Shown one piece after another: positions 34,188-45,972 of a DNA stretch of 64,000 nucleotides. Where the stretch lies: positions 27,295 through 91,294 of the forward strand of contig CAZBJX010000007.1 in the NCBI GenBank assembly GCA_964492335.1, read 5' to 3'. Within the stretch, counting starts at the first letter, position 1. Each line of letters starts with the position of its first letter. The notes beneath the pieces are model-generated. The model was not told where the DNA came from and searched no databases. It saw nothing but the letters and a program-made list of their open reading frames with translations. The translations under genes were made by a program, and so were the position numbers. The stretch is from JAFGCL01 sp964492335. GTDB lineage: Bacteria > Chloroflexota > Dehalococcoidia > UBA2247 > RBG-13-53-26.

Positions 34188-36263
34188 CTAGGCTTTCTCT
34201 TTGTCCTTCTCCGCCGACCGGGCCTCTATGATCTTCTGGGCCTGGAAAGAGGGCACCTCTTCGTAGTGGTCGGACTCCATGGCGTAGGTGCCGCGCCCCT
34301 GCGTCAGCGACCGCAGGTCCACCGCATACCTCTGGACCTCGGCCAGGGGGACCAGGGCGTCGATCACCTGGAGGCCGCCCTCCTGGATCATGCCCATCAC
34401 CCGGGCCCGCTTGGTGTTGAGGTCGGAGATGATGTCCCCGGTGAAGGCCTCGGGCACCATGACCTTGAGCTTCATCACCGGCTCCAGCAGGACGGTCGAG
34501 CCCTGGGACATGGCTTTCTTCAGGGCCTGCGCCGCAGCGATCTTGAAGGAGATCTCCGAGGAGTCCACCGGGTGGGCGCTGCCGTCGTAGAGGGTGACCT
34601 TCATGTCCACCATGGGATAGCGGGCCAGCACGCCTTCGTTCTTCCCCTCCATGACGCCCTTCTCCACGGCCGGGATGTAGTTCTTGGGCACCGCGCCGCC
34701 TACGACCCGTTCGGCGAACTCAAAACCGCAGCCTCTCGGCAGAGGCTCCACCTCGATCAGCACGTGGCCGTACTGCCCGTGGCCGCCCGTCTGCTTCTTG
34801 TGCTTGTGCTCCGCCTGGACCATGGCCGTGACGGTTTCCCTATAGGGGACCTTGGGGACCTCCAGGTTCACTCCAACCCCGAACTTGCGCTGCATCCTCT
34901 CCGCCACAACGTCGACATGGGTGTCGCCCATGCCCATCAGGACGGTCTCGCCGGTGTCGGTGTCCTTGCGCACCCGCAGAGTAGGATCTTCCTCGGCCAG
35001 CCGCGGCAGCACCGTGCCCAGTTTGTCCACGTCGGTCTTGGTCTTGGGGTGCAGGGCCACGCTGTAGATGGGCTCCGGGAAGCTGATCGGCTCCAGCTTC
35101 ACCGGCCGCTCCTTCACGGCCAGGGTGTCCCCGGTGACCGTGGCCGCCAGCTTGCCCACGGCCCCGATATCTCCAGCGATGACCTTCGACACCGCTTCCT
35201 GGTTCTTGCCCTTGAACGTGAACAGCTGCCCTATCCGCTCCATCTGCGCCCTGGAGCTGTTCCAGACCTGGGAGTTGCTGCTGATCGAGCCCGAGTACAC
35301 CCGGAAGTGGGTCACCTTTCCCACGTAGGGGTCGGCGCTGGTCATGAAGACCAGGGCGGCCAGCGGGGCGTCCTCATCAGCCCTTACGGGCTCCGCCTGC
35401 TGGGTGCCGGCGTTGGCGCCCTCCACGGCCGCCACCTCCCGGGGCGAAGGCAGGTACCGGCATATGGCATCCAGGAGATCGGCGGCGCCCGGGCCCTGCA
35501 GCGCCGAGCCGGCCAGGACCGGCACCAGCTTCCCGGACTTCACGCCCGCCACCAGCGCCCGGCTGAGCTCTTCGACGGCAATCTCCTGGCCGTCGAGATA
35601 CTTCATGGTCAGATCATCATCCAGTTCCGCCACCGCCTCCACCAGCTTCTCCCGCAGGGCCCTGGCCTGGGCCTCCAGCCCGGACGGAACGGCCTCCGCC
35701 TTCCCGTCCTTCCCGTGGGCCGTCATGGACAGGAGGTCCACCAGCCCCTCGAACGCGGCATGGGCCCCGATGGGCATCTGGAGGGGCACGCAGTGCCGCC
35801 CGAACCTCTTGTGGACCTGGTCCACCACCTTGCCGAAATCGGCGTTCTCCCGGTCCATCTTGTTGATGAAGATGAGGCGGGGCAGCCCCCGGCCGTCGGC
35901 CAGCTTCCACATCAGCTCCGTCCCCACCTCGATGCCCGACGCGGCGCAGATCACGATAACCGTCGCGTCAGCCACCGCCACGCCGGCCACGGCGCCGGCC
36001 ACGAAGTCCGCATACCCCGGGGCGTCCAGGACGTTGATCTTGGTGCCGCTCCACTCGCACGGGAGGACGGAGAGGTTGATGCTTATCTTGCGCTTGACCT
36101 CATCCGGGTCGAAGTCCGAGGTGCTGCTGCCGTCATCGACCCTTCCCTGGCGCGGGATGGAGCCGGACGTGAACAGCATCGCCTCCGACAGCGAGGTCTT
36201 ACCCGCTCCGCAGTGTGAGAGTAGGACCACGTTCCGTATGTGGTCAACGCCGTAGCTCTCCAT
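34188..36263 (-). CDS. Elongation factor G-like GTPase (FusA2 type)
   Basis: A 691-aa translational GTPase paralogous to EF-G. GTPase motifs: LSHCGAGKTSLSEAML (G1), the DPDEVKRKISINLSV switch region with Thr replaced by Ser-Ile, LDAPGYADF (G3, Ala-Pro-Gly) and INKMDRENADF (G4). Domains II-V follow, with QTGGHGQYGHVLIEVEPL as domain IV and GSTVLLEPVMKLKVMVPEAFTGD as domain V. The degenerate switch I and divergent N-terminus (MESYGVDHIRNVVLLSHCG) set it apart from canonical FusA, which should be encoded elsewhere with rpsL/tufA. Members are often called EF-G2; the role is uncertain. It is divergent from nnr; an AT-rich stretch at 36320-36360 probably holds its promoter. Confidence 0.88.
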   Translation of the reverse strand: MESYGVDHIRNVVLLSHCGAGKTSLSEAMLFTSGSIPRQGRVDDGSSTSDFDPDEVKRKISINLSVLPCEWSGTKINVLDAPGYADFVAGAVAGVAVADATVIVICAASGIEVGTELMWKLADGRGLPRLIFINKMDRENADFGKVVDQVHKRFGRHCVPLQMPIGAHAAFEGLVDLLSMTAHGKDGKAEAVPSGLEAQARALREKLVEAVAELDDDLTMKYLDGQEIAVEELSRALVAGVKSGKLVPVLAGSALQGPGAADLLDAICRYLPSPREVAAVEGANAGTQQAEPVRADEDAPLAALVFMTSADPYVGKVTHFRVYSGSISSNSQVWNSSRAQMERIGQLFTFKGKNQEAVSKVIAGDIGAVGKLAATVTGDTLAVKERPVKLEPISFPEPIYSVALHPKTKTDVDKLGTVLPRLAEEDPTLRVRKDTDTGETVLMGMGDTHVDVVAERMQRKFGVGVNLEVPKVPYRETVTAMVQAEHKHKKQTGGHGQYGHVLIEVEPLPRGCGFEFAERVVGGAVPKNYIPAVEKGVMEGKNEGVLARYPMVDMKVTLYDGSAHPVDSSEISFKIAAAQALKKAMSQGSTVLLEPVMKLKVMVPEAFTGDIISDLNTKRARVMGMIQEGGLQVIDALVPLAEVQRYAVDLRSLTQGRGTYAMESDHYEEVPSFQAQKIIEARSAEKDKEKA

Positions 36264-36450
36264 TACACCATCCCCCTTTCAGCAACCGTAGACCGAGAAT
36301 GAACGTGGGGCACACAGAAATCAAGTATCCCAGTATAGCTAAAAACCCCGGGGAATAAAAGGCGAATCGAAGGCGAAGAAGGGCCGGCCGGCCCCCTCCC
36401 CCCACCACGCCCGGAGAAGCTGCGGGCCTTCTGCCGGCGCTGACCGCCCA

Positions 36451-36480
36451 TTGCCGCCCGGAGGGCGCCTTTGATATAAT
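36451..36480 (+). promoter_or_regulatory. Promoter of the nnr-coaX run
   Basis: TTGCCG at 36451-36456, 18-bp spacer, TATAAT at 36475-36480 preceded by TGA (extended -10). The predicted start is near 36487, with GAGGGGA before the TTG start at 36508. Confidence 0.65.
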
Positions 36481-36507
36481 CGGGCGGCATAGAACGAGGG
36501 GACCGGA

Positions 36508-38061
36508 TTGAAGATCGTCACCGTCCGCGAAATGCGGGCTATCGAGCAACAGGCCGACGCTGTGGGCCTGCCCTCCGAGGTGCTCATGGAGAACGCCGGG
36601 CTGGCCGTGGCCCGGCACATCAGGAGCTGCCTGGGCAGCGTCCTCGGCCGGCGCTTCCTGGTGCTGGCCGGCCCGGGGAACAACGGCGGTGACGGGCTGG
36701 TGGTGGCCAGGCACCTCCACGACTGGGGGGCGCAGGTGACCATCTGCTCCCCCGCCGCCAGGGCGGAATCGGACATCAATGGCCGGCTCTGCCACCAGAG
36801 GGGCATCGCCATGGTGGAGGGGCCGGGCCGGCCGGCCTTCGACACGGCCCTGGCGTCGGCGGAGACCGTCGTCGATGCCTTCTTCGGCACCGGCAACTCC
36901 CGGCCCCTGGAGGGCGCCTTCAGGCAGGCCCTGCTCCAGGTCCGGGAGGCCCGCGCCGGGGGCTGCGGCCTGAAGGTGGTGGCCCTGGACCTGCCGTCGG
37001 GGCTCAACGCGGACACGGGCGCGGCGGACGAGGCCTGCGTGGCGGCTGACCTCACCATCACCCTGGGTTGCCCCAAGCTGGGCCTGTTCCTCTTCCCGGG
37101 CGCGGGGATGCTGGGCCGGCTGGTGATCGCCGACATCGGGATCCCGGCGGAGCTGGCCGACCAGGTGACCACCGACCTGATCACTCCGGAGATGGTCAGC
37201 TCCATGCTGCCTGCAAGGCCCCTCGACGCCAACAAGGGCGCCTTCGGCCGGGTGGTGGTGTGCGGGGGCTCCGTCAACTACATCGGCGCCGTGCGCCTGG
37301 CCTGCGAGGCCGCCCTGAGGGCCGGCGCGGGGCTGGTGACGCTGGCCGCGCCGGCCAGCCTGCAGCCGATACTGGCGTCCGGGCTGACGGAGGTCACCCA
37401 TGCGCCGCTGCCGGAGTCGGAGCCCGGCGTGGTGGCCGCCGAGGCCGCCGCCGCGTTGCAGCCGTATCTGGAGGGGGCCGCCGCCCTGCTCCTCGGCTGC
37501 GGCCTGGGGCAGGGCCCGGGGGCGCTGGCCCTGGTGGAATCCCTGGCCCTCGGGGCTGGCCGGCTGCCGCCGCTGGTCCTGGATGCCGATGCCCTCAACC
37601 TCCTGTCCCGGGTGCCGCGCTGGTGGCAGAGGCTGCCCGCCGGTGCTATACTCACTCCTCACCCGGGAGAGATGTCGAGGCTGGCCGGGCTGCCCGTGGC
37701 CGATATCCAGTCACGGCGGCTGGTGGTGGCCCGTGATTCGGCCATCCTGTGGGGGAAGACCGTTGTGCTCAAGGGGGCCTGCACCATTGTCGCCTGCCCG
37801 GACGGCGCCGTCGCCATCAACCCATCGGCCAACCCCGGCCTGGCATCGGGCGGGACAGGCGATGTCCTGGCCGGGGCCATCGCCGGACTGGCGGCCCAGG
37901 GGCTCCCGCCGAGGTCAGCCGCCACAGCCGGGGTGGGCATTCACAGCCTGGCCGGCGACATGGCCCGCCGGCGGACGGGGCCGGCCGGCATGCTGGCCGG
38001 CGATCTCCTGCCGCTCCTGCCGGAAGCCATCAAGAACGTCAGAGAGCCCCGCTCCCCGTAG
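36508..38061 (+). CDS. nnr: Bifunctional NAD(P)H-hydrate epimerase / dehydratase
   Basis: Repairs hydrated NAD(P)H. 517 aa with two domains. The N-terminal YjeF epimerase domain has MENAGLAVARHIRS, VLAGPGNNGGDGLVVARHL and VDAFFGTGNSRPLEG. The C-terminal carbohydrate-kinase-like dehydratase domain includes GRVVVCGGSVNYIGAVRLACEAALRAGAGLV, LDADALNLLSR, LTPHPGEMSRL and NPGLASGGTGDVLAGAIAGLA with the catalytic Asp. It begins with TTG 36508, six bases after GAGGGGA; no ATG fits. It heads a plus-strand series with coaX, coaBC and valS. Confidence 0.93.
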   Translation: MKIVTVREMRAIEQQADAVGLPSEVLMENAGLAVARHIRSCLGSVLGRRFLVLAGPGNNGGDGLVVARHLHDWGAQVTICSPAARAESDINGRLCHQRGIAMVEGPGRPAFDTALASAETVVDAFFGTGNSRPLEGAFRQALLQVREARAGGCGLKVVALDLPSGLNADTGAADEACVAADLTITLGCPKLGLFLFPGAGMLGRLVIADIGIPAELADQVTTDLITPEMVSSMLPARPLDANKGAFGRVVVCGGSVNYIGAVRLACEAALRAGAGLVTLAAPASLQPILASGLTEVTHAPLPESEPGVVAAEAAAALQPYLEGAAALLLGCGLGQGPGALALVESLALGAGRLPPLVLDADALNLLSRVPRWWQRLPAGAILTPHPGEMSRLAGLPVADIQSRRLVVARDSAILWGKTVVLKGACTIVACPDGAVAINPSANPGLASGGTGDVLAGAIAGLAAQGLPPRSAATAGVGIHSLAGDMARRRTGPAGMLAGDLLPLLPEAIKNVREPRSP

Positions 38062-38088
38062 GGCCGGGCCGGCATCGAGGTACGAGAG

Positions 38089-38856
38089 ATGTTGCTTGCA
38101 CTGGACGTCGGAAACACCAAGATCGCCTGTGGCATCTTCGAAGGCAACAAGCTGAAGAGCAACATGTCCATCACCACCAGCATCCACCGGTCTCCGGACG
38201 AGTACGCTGCCGTGCTCTTCAACCTCCTGCCGCATCACCAGCTGGCGAAGGAAGACATCAAGGAAGCCATCATGTGCAGCGTGGTGCCCCCCCTGGTGCC
38301 CATCCTGGAGGACCTGTGCCAGAGCTACCTCGGCGTCGCTATTCTGGTGGTCGAGGCGGGGGTGAAGACCGGGGTCCGCATCAGCATGGAGAACCCCCGG
38401 GAGGTGGGGCCCGACCGCATAGTCAACGCAGCGGCTGCCTACCGGCTGTACGGGGGCCCGGCCATCGTCATCGACATGGGCACGGCCACCACCTTCGATG
38501 TCATCTCCGGGGAAGGCGACTACATGGGCGGCGCCATCGCCCCGGGCATGGAGATGGCCAGCGAGGCCCTCTTCACCCGGACGGCCAGGCTGCCGCGCAT
38601 AGAGCTGGTCCGCCCGCCGCACGCCATCGGCAAGAACACCGTCAACGCCATGCAGTCCGGGGTCATCTATGGCTACACCGGCCTGGTCGAGGGCATGGTG
38701 GCCCGGATCACCAGGGAACTGGGGGCCCGGCCCAAGGTGATCGCCACCGGCGGCTACGCCCACGTCATCGCCAGGGAGACCAACATAATAGAGGTGGTCA
38801 ATCGCCACCTCACCCTGTACGGGCTGCAGCTCATCCACGAGCTCAACAGGCGCTAG
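38089..38856 (+). CDS. coaX: Type III pantothenate kinase
   Basis: Phosphorylates pantothenate, the first step of CoA synthesis. 255 aa. ASKHA-fold motifs: LLALDVGNTKIACGIFEG (phosphate 1), NPREVGPDRIVNAAAAYRLYG (the type III specific GPDR motif), IVIDMGTATTFDVISGEGDYMGGAI (phosphate 2/catalytic) and GVIYGYTGLVEGMVARI. Full length. It lies 27 bp after nnr and upstream of coaBC, so two CoA-pathway genes are together. This fits a cell relying heavily on CoA thioesters. Confidence 0.95.
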   Translation: MLLALDVGNTKIACGIFEGNKLKSNMSITTSIHRSPDEYAAVLFNLLPHHQLAKEDIKEAIMCSVVPPLVPILEDLCQSYLGVAILVVEAGVKTGVRISMENPREVGPDRIVNAAAAYRLYGGPAIVIDMGTATTFDVISGEGDYMGGAIAPGMEMASEALFTRTARLPRIELVRPPHAIGKNTVNAMQSGVIYGYTGLVEGMVARITRELGARPKVIATGGYAHVIARETNIIEVVNRHLTLYGLQLIHELNRR

Positions 38857-38930
38857 GCGCAGGGGGGACAATCGGGCCCGCGGGGGCCGGCGGGCGGGCG
38901 TCGAATCTGGCGTTTTCCCTGCGTTTGAGA

Positions 38931-38943
38931 TAGTATTGAGGCC
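38931..38943 (+). promoter_or_regulatory. Possible -10 element at the coaBC start
   Basis: TAGTAT at 38931-38936 lies eight bases before ATG 38944; if used, transcription would begin at or next to the start codon. No -35 matching the other promoters was found, so this is weak. Confidence 0.3.
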
Positions 38944-40170
38944 ATGATACGGGACAGGACGGTCCTGCTGGGCGTCACCGGAAGCATCGCCGCGTGCAAG
39001 GCCGTGGATCTGGCCAGCAAGCTCACGCAGGCCGGGGCCAGGGTAGACGTAGTCATGACCCGCAGCGCCACCGAGTTCGTCACGCCCCTCTCCTTCTCCA
39101 GCATCACCCATCGTCCGGTGGTGAGCGACATGTTCCAGGCCCCCGACGATTTCGAGATCGAGCACATCGCGCTGGCGGAGCGGGCCAATGCGGTGGTCAT
39201 CGCGCCAGCCACGGCCAACATCATCGCCAGGCTGGCCGCCGGCATTGCCGACGACATGCTCACCTGCACCGTTCTGGCCACCCGGGCCCCGGTCATCCTG
39301 GCGCCGGCCATGAACGTCCACATGTGGGAGAACACCATCACGCAGGAGAACCTGGCCAGGCTCGGCGCCCGCGGGTTCAAGATGGTGGAGCCCGCCACGG
39401 GCCCCCTGGCCTGCGGCTCCCAGGGCAAGGGGCGACTGGCAGACATCGAGGACATCCTGACCATGATCACCCAGGTGCTGCGCGCCAGGACGGACCTGGC
39501 CGGCAGGCGCGTGGTGGTCAGCGCAGGCGGCACTCACGAGCCGATCGACCCGGTGCGCTACATAGGGAACCGCAGTTCCGGCAAGATGGGCTTCGCCCTT
39601 GCCCGGGCGGCCCGCGACCGCGGCGCGGAGGTGGTCCTGGTTTCCGCCCCGACGGCCTTGGATGACCCCATCGGCGTCACCGTGGTCCGGGTGGATACCA
39701 CGCTGCAGATGCTGGAGGCCATCGCCGGGGCAGCCTCCAGGGCGGACGTGCTGATAATGGCGGCCGCCCCGGCCGATTTCCGGCCGGAGGCCGTGGCCGG
39801 CAGGAAGATCAAGAAGGAATCCACCACCCGGATGGACCTCCGCCTGGTGCCCAATCCGGACATCATCAGCGAGGTCAAGGGCGATCTCATCAAGGTGGGA
39901 TTCGCCGCCGAAAGCGAAGACCTGGTCAGCAACGCCACCGACAAGCTGATGAAGAAGGGCCTCGATCTCATCGTGGCCAACAACATCACCCAGGCCGAGA
40001 GCGGCTTCGGCACCGACACCAACAAGGTCACCCTGATCGACAGCCGCGGCAAGATCGAAGCCCTGTCGCTGCTGCCCAAGTCCGAGGTGGCCCACAAGGT
40101 TCTGGACAAGGTGGTGGCTCTGCTCAACGCCGGCCGGGCTGGCCAGGGCAGGACCGGGCGCCGGAAGTAG
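38944..40170 (+). CDS. coaBC: Phosphopantothenoylcysteine decarboxylase / phosphopantothenate-cysteine ligase
   Basis: Bifunctional CoA enzyme, 408 aa. The N-terminal flavoprotein CoaC half has LLGVTGSIAACKAVDLASKL, the His of SSITHRPV, and PAMNVHMWENTITQENLARL with the PxMNxxMW substrate-clamp motif. The active-site Cys lies in GPLACGSQGKGRLAD. The C-terminal CoaB half has VVVSAGGTHEPIDPVRYIGNRSSGKMG and VLIMAAAPADFRPE. No ribosome site precedes ATG 38944, in line with leaderless expression. valS follows 27 bp downstream. Confidence 0.95.
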   Translation: MIRDRTVLLGVTGSIAACKAVDLASKLTQAGARVDVVMTRSATEFVTPLSFSSITHRPVVSDMFQAPDDFEIEHIALAERANAVVIAPATANIIARLAAGIADDMLTCTVLATRAPVILAPAMNVHMWENTITQENLARLGARGFKMVEPATGPLACGSQGKGRLADIEDILTMITQVLRARTDLAGRRVVVSAGGTHEPIDPVRYIGNRSSGKMGFALARAARDRGAEVVLVSAPTALDDPIGVTVVRVDTTLQMLEAIAGAASRADVLIMAAAPADFRPEAVAGRKIKKESTTRMDLRLVPNPDIISEVKGDLIKVGFAAESEDLVSNATDKLMKKGLDLIVANNITQAESGFGTDTNKVTLIDSRGKIEALSLLPKSEVAHKVLDKVVALLNAGRAGQGRTGRRK

Positions 40171-40197
40171 CCCGGCCGCGCCATCTCGAAAGCAACG

Positions 40198-42852
<2,655 letters not shown>

Positions 42853-42899
42853 AGGCCCGCAACCCCCGGGGGCCCGAGACCCCTGGAAGGAGAGGATCG

Positions 42900-44450
42900 A
42901 TGTCAATCGAAGACAAGCTGGAGAACCTGGCCCGGATGAGGGAGCAAGCCATGCAGGGGGGCGGCCCCAAGCGCATCGAGTCCCAGCACGCCAAGAACAA
43001 GCTTACCGCCAGGGAGAGGACCGCCCTTCTCTTCGACCCGGGCACCTTCGAGGAGATAGATTCCTTCGTCACTCACCGCACCAGCGACTTCGGCCTGGAC
43101 AAGCAGCGGTACCTGGGGGACTCGGTGGTCATCGGCTACGGCAAGATCAACGACAGGCTGGCCTTCGCCTACAGCCAGGACTTCACGGTGATCGGTGGCA
43201 CGCTGTCACAGGTGGCCTCCGAGAAGATCTGCAAGGCCATGGACCTGGCGGCCCGCAACGGCGCGCCGTGCATCGGCCTGCTGGATTCCGGTGGAGCGCG
43301 CATCCAGGAAGGCGTGGACAGCCTGAGGGGCTACGGAGAGATATTCACCCGCAACACCCTGTACTCCGGCGTCGTCCCCCAGGTATCCGTGGTGCTGGGC
43401 CCCGCCGCCGGCGGCGCCACGTACTCCCCGGCGATCACCGATTTCATCTTCATGGTCAAAGGAACGGCCCAGATGTACATCACCGGGCCCGACGTGGTGA
43501 AGGCGGTCAGCGGGGAGGAGGTCTCCCACGAGGACCTGGGCGGCGCCATGGTCCACGCCCGCACCAGCGGTAACTGCCACTTCGTGGCCGACAGCGAGGA
43601 GCAGGTCCTCCAGATGGTCCGCCGCCTGCTGACCTTCCTGCCCCAGAACAACATGGAGGAGACGCCGCTCTTACCCACCGGGGACGACCCCGACCGCCGC
43701 GATCCCGACCTGCACCGGGTGGTCCCGGTGGAGCCCAACAAGGCCTACAACATGCACGAAGTGATCGCCAGGGTCTTCGACAACGGCGACTTCATGGAGG
43801 TGCACCAGCACTGGGCCAACAACCTGATCGTGGGGTTCGCCCGGCTTGCCGGCCAGAGCGTGGGCATAGTGGCCCAGCAGCCGGCATACCTGGCCGGCTC
43901 GATCGACATCAACGCCTCGGACAAGGGCGCCCGGTTCGTGCGCTTCTGCGACTGCTTCAATATCCCGGTCATCACCTTCGTCGATGTCCCCGGCTACATG
44001 CCCGGCACCGACCAGGAGTTCGGGGGCATCATACGCCACGGCGCCAAGTTCCTCTACGCCTACGCGGAGGCCTCGGTGCCCAAGATCAGCATCATCACCC
44101 GCAAGGCCTACGGCGGGGCCTACGTGGTCATGAGCAGCAAGAGCCTGCGCGGCGACATCAACTACGCCTGGCCGACGGCCGAGATAGCCGTCATGGGGCC
44201 CGACGGGGCGGTCAACATCATCTTCCGCGGCGAGATATCGAAGGCCGAGAAGCCCGACGAGAAGAAGAAGGAGCTGGTGCAGGACTACCGGGACAAGTTC
44301 GCCAACCCCTACGTGGCCGCGGCCAGGGGGTACCTGGACGACGTGATCGACCCGCGGGACACCCGCCCCAAGCTGATCAGGGCGCTGGGGATGCTGCGGA
44401 ACAAGGTCGACCACCTGCCCCCGAAGAAGCACGGCAACATCCCGCTCTAG
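42900..44450 (+). CDS. Acyl-CoA carboxylase carboxyltransferase subunit (MmdA/PccB type)
   Basis: Carboxyltransferase of the propionyl-/methylmalonyl-CoA family, 516 aa, moving CO2 between biotin and an acyl-CoA. It has the standard N-terminal ARERTALLFDPGTFEEID, first oxyanion loop CIGLLDSGGARIQEGVDSLRGYGEIF, GPAAGGATYSPAITDFIFMV, and in the C-terminal half VDVPGYMPGTDQEFGGIIRHGAKFLYAY with YGGAYVVMSSKSL. No biotin carrier, biotin carboxylase or membrane decarboxylase subunit is adjacent, so carboxylase versus sodium-pump decarboxylase cannot be decided. AAGGAGAGG precedes ATG 42900. A fumarase subunit gene follows by 12 bp, hinting at the methylmalonyl-CoA/C4 acid route. Confidence 0.9.
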   Translation: MSIEDKLENLARMREQAMQGGGPKRIESQHAKNKLTARERTALLFDPGTFEEIDSFVTHRTSDFGLDKQRYLGDSVVIGYGKINDRLAFAYSQDFTVIGGTLSQVASEKICKAMDLAARNGAPCIGLLDSGGARIQEGVDSLRGYGEIFTRNTLYSGVVPQVSVVLGPAAGGATYSPAITDFIFMVKGTAQMYITGPDVVKAVSGEEVSHEDLGGAMVHARTSGNCHFVADSEEQVLQMVRRLLTFLPQNNMEETPLLPTGDDPDRRDPDLHRVVPVEPNKAYNMHEVIARVFDNGDFMEVHQHWANNLIVGFARLAGQSVGIVAQQPAYLAGSIDINASDKGARFVRFCDCFNIPVITFVDVPGYMPGTDQEFGGIIRHGAKFLYAYAEASVPKISIITRKAYGGAYVVMSSKSLRGDINYAWPTAEIAVMGPDGAVNIIFRGEISKAEKPDEKKKELVQDYRDKFANPYVAAARGYLDDVIDPRDTRPKLIRALGMLRNKVDHLPPKKHGNIPL

Positions 44451-44462
44451 AGGACAGGCCGG

Positions 44463-45314
44463 ATGGCACTCAGAGAGATTCGCGCCGAAGAAGTAGCCCA
44501 GGCGGTGGCCCGGATGGCCAAGGAAGCCAACTTCTTCCTGCCGGAAGACGTGCAGCAGGCCATCAGCCAGGCGGCGGCCGCCGAAGAATCGCCCCTGGGG
44601 AAGGCCACCCTGGAGAAGATCCTGGAGAACGCGGCCATCGCCGCCCGAGAGAGGGTGCCGCTGTGCCAGGACTGCGGCCTGGCCGTGGTCCTGGTCAGGC
44701 TGGGGCAGGACGTCCACCTCACCGGCGGGGACCTCCGCGAAGCCATAGAGGAGGGCGTCAGGCGGGGCTACGCCGACGGCTACCTGCGCAAGTCTATGGT
44801 GGAGCACCCTTTCACCACCCGGACCAACACCAGGACCAACTGCCCGGCGGTCATTCACGCCGAGATCGTCCCCGGAGACGGGCTGACCATGGTCCTCATG
44901 CCCAAGGGCGGAGGCTCGGAGAACATGAGCCGCCTGGCCATGCTCTCGCCGGCCCAGGGGCGACGGGGCATCGTCGATTTCGTGGTCCGGGCCGTCGAGG
45001 AGGCCGGGAGCAACCCCTGTCCTCCGGTGATCGTGGGAGTGGGCATCGGCGGCACGGCCGAGAAGGCCTGCCTGCTGGCCAAGGAGGCCCTGCTGCGGCC
45101 CCTGGGCCGGCCCAGCCCGGACCCGGAGGTGGCGGACCTGGAGCGGGAGCTCCTGCAGCGCATAAATGCCCTGGGGATCGGCCCGCAGGGGCTCGGCGGC
45201 AGCACCACCGCACTCGGCGTTCACGCGGAGGTCTTCCCCGCCCACATCGCCAGCCTGCCGGTGGCCGTCAACATCCTGTGCCACAGCGCCCGGCACAAGG
45301 AAATCACGCTGTAG
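44463..45314 (+). CDS. Class I fumarate hydratase / tartrate dehydratase, alpha subunit
   Basis: Alpha chain of a two-subunit [4Fe-4S] hydro-lyase, 283 aa. Cluster cysteines lie in VPLCQDCGLAVV, in RTNTRTNCPAVIHAE and near NPCPPVIVGVGIGGTAEKACLL; PKGGGSENMSRLAML and GPQGLGGSTTALGVHAE complete the family pattern. The beta chain, normally adjacent or fused, is not in the window. The gene is 12 bp after the carboxyltransferase and ahead of a separate promoter at 45333. Fumarase is the likelier function, but tartrate dehydratase cannot be excluded. Confidence 0.88.
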   Translation: MALREIRAEEVAQAVARMAKEANFFLPEDVQQAISQAAAAEESPLGKATLEKILENAAIAARERVPLCQDCGLAVVLVRLGQDVHLTGGDLREAIEEGVRRGYADGYLRKSMVEHPFTTRTNTRTNCPAVIHAEIVPGDGLTMVLMPKGGGSENMSRLAMLSPAQGRRGIVDFVVRAVEEAGSNPCPPVIVGVGIGGTAEKACLLAKEALLRPLGRPSPDPEVADLERELLQRINALGIGPQGLGGSTTALGVHAEVFPAHIASLPVAVNILCHSARHKEITL

Positions 45315-45332
45315 CCAGCGTGCTCGGGGCAT

Positions 45333-45362
45333 TTGACAATTCGAGAGTGGCCCGCCTAGAAT
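45333..45362 (+). promoter_or_regulatory. Promoter of the bifunctional-nuclease-family gene
   Basis: Consensus TTGACA at 45333-45338, 18-bp spacer, TAGAAT at 45357-45362. It begins 19 bases after the fumarase stop; the predicted start is near 45369, 35 bases before ATG 45404. Confidence 0.7.
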
Positions 45363-45403
45363 TAGGTCGCATCATCCGCACTCGGCATCTCGGAGACAGG
45401 CAC

Positions 45404-45958
45404 ATGGTCGAAATGAGCGTTGACAGCATCCGGGTGAGCGTCATGAACTCACAGAGGGTGGTCATCCTGAAGGAGACCCGCTCCGACCGCTACCTGCCCA
45501 TCTGGATCGGCCCGGCTGAGGCCGATGCCATCGCCGTGAAGCTCCAGGGGATCTCCGTTCCCAGGCCGCTGACCCACGACCTGCTCTACTCGGTCCTCAA
45601 TGCCCTGGGCGCCAAGATCAAGTCCATACTGGTCCACGACCTGCAGAACGATACCTTCTTCGCCCGCATCTTCCTCACAACCGACGGCAAGGAGATAGAG
45701 ATCGACTCGCGCCCCAGCGACGCCATCGCCATAGCCGTGCGGGCCAAGGTGCCCATCTACGCCTCCGAAGAGGTCCTGGACAAGGCCGGCATCGTCTTCG
45801 ACCAGAGCGGCAAGCCCATGCCCAGCCACGGCGAGGACGAGAAGCATCCCATAAGCGACGAGGAGTTGCGCAAGCTCTCCGCGTTCACCGATTTCATAGA
45901 CACGCTGGACATGAAGGACCTGGGCAACGCCCAGGACAGCCAGGACCACAAGGACTAG
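45404..45958 (+). CDS. Bifunctional nuclease (BFN/DUF151) family protein
   Basis: A 184-aa protein of the BFN family (PF02577), named for plant and archaeal proteins with DNase/RNase activity; most bacterial members are unstudied. The domain is clear: VEMSVDSIRVSVMNSQRVVILKE, YLPIWIGPAEADAIAVKLQGI, RPLTHDLLYSVLNALGAKI and EIEIDSRPSDAIAIAVRAKVPIYASEEVL. A charged C-terminal tail follows, including DEEELRKLSAFTDFIDTLDMKD-like helical sequence. ATG 45404 was taken because the promoter lies just upstream. A small zinc-ribbon gene follows after 14 bp. Confidence 0.9.
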   Translation: MVEMSVDSIRVSVMNSQRVVILKETRSDRYLPIWIGPAEADAIAVKLQGISVPRPLTHDLLYSVLNALGAKIKSILVHDLQNDTFFARIFLTTDGKEIEIDSRPSDAIAIAVRAKVPIYASEEVLDKAGIVFDQSGKPMPSHGEDEKHPISDEELRKLSAFTDFIDTLDMKDLGNAQDSQDHKD

Positions 45959-45972
45959 CGGCCGGGGGTTAC

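Noticed and set aside
45331..45403. Fusion of the fumarase alpha frame region with the BFN gene through a longer open frame starting at 44663
   Set aside because: The frame before 45404 is antisense-like shadow of the fumarase gene; a consensus promoter separates the two genes.
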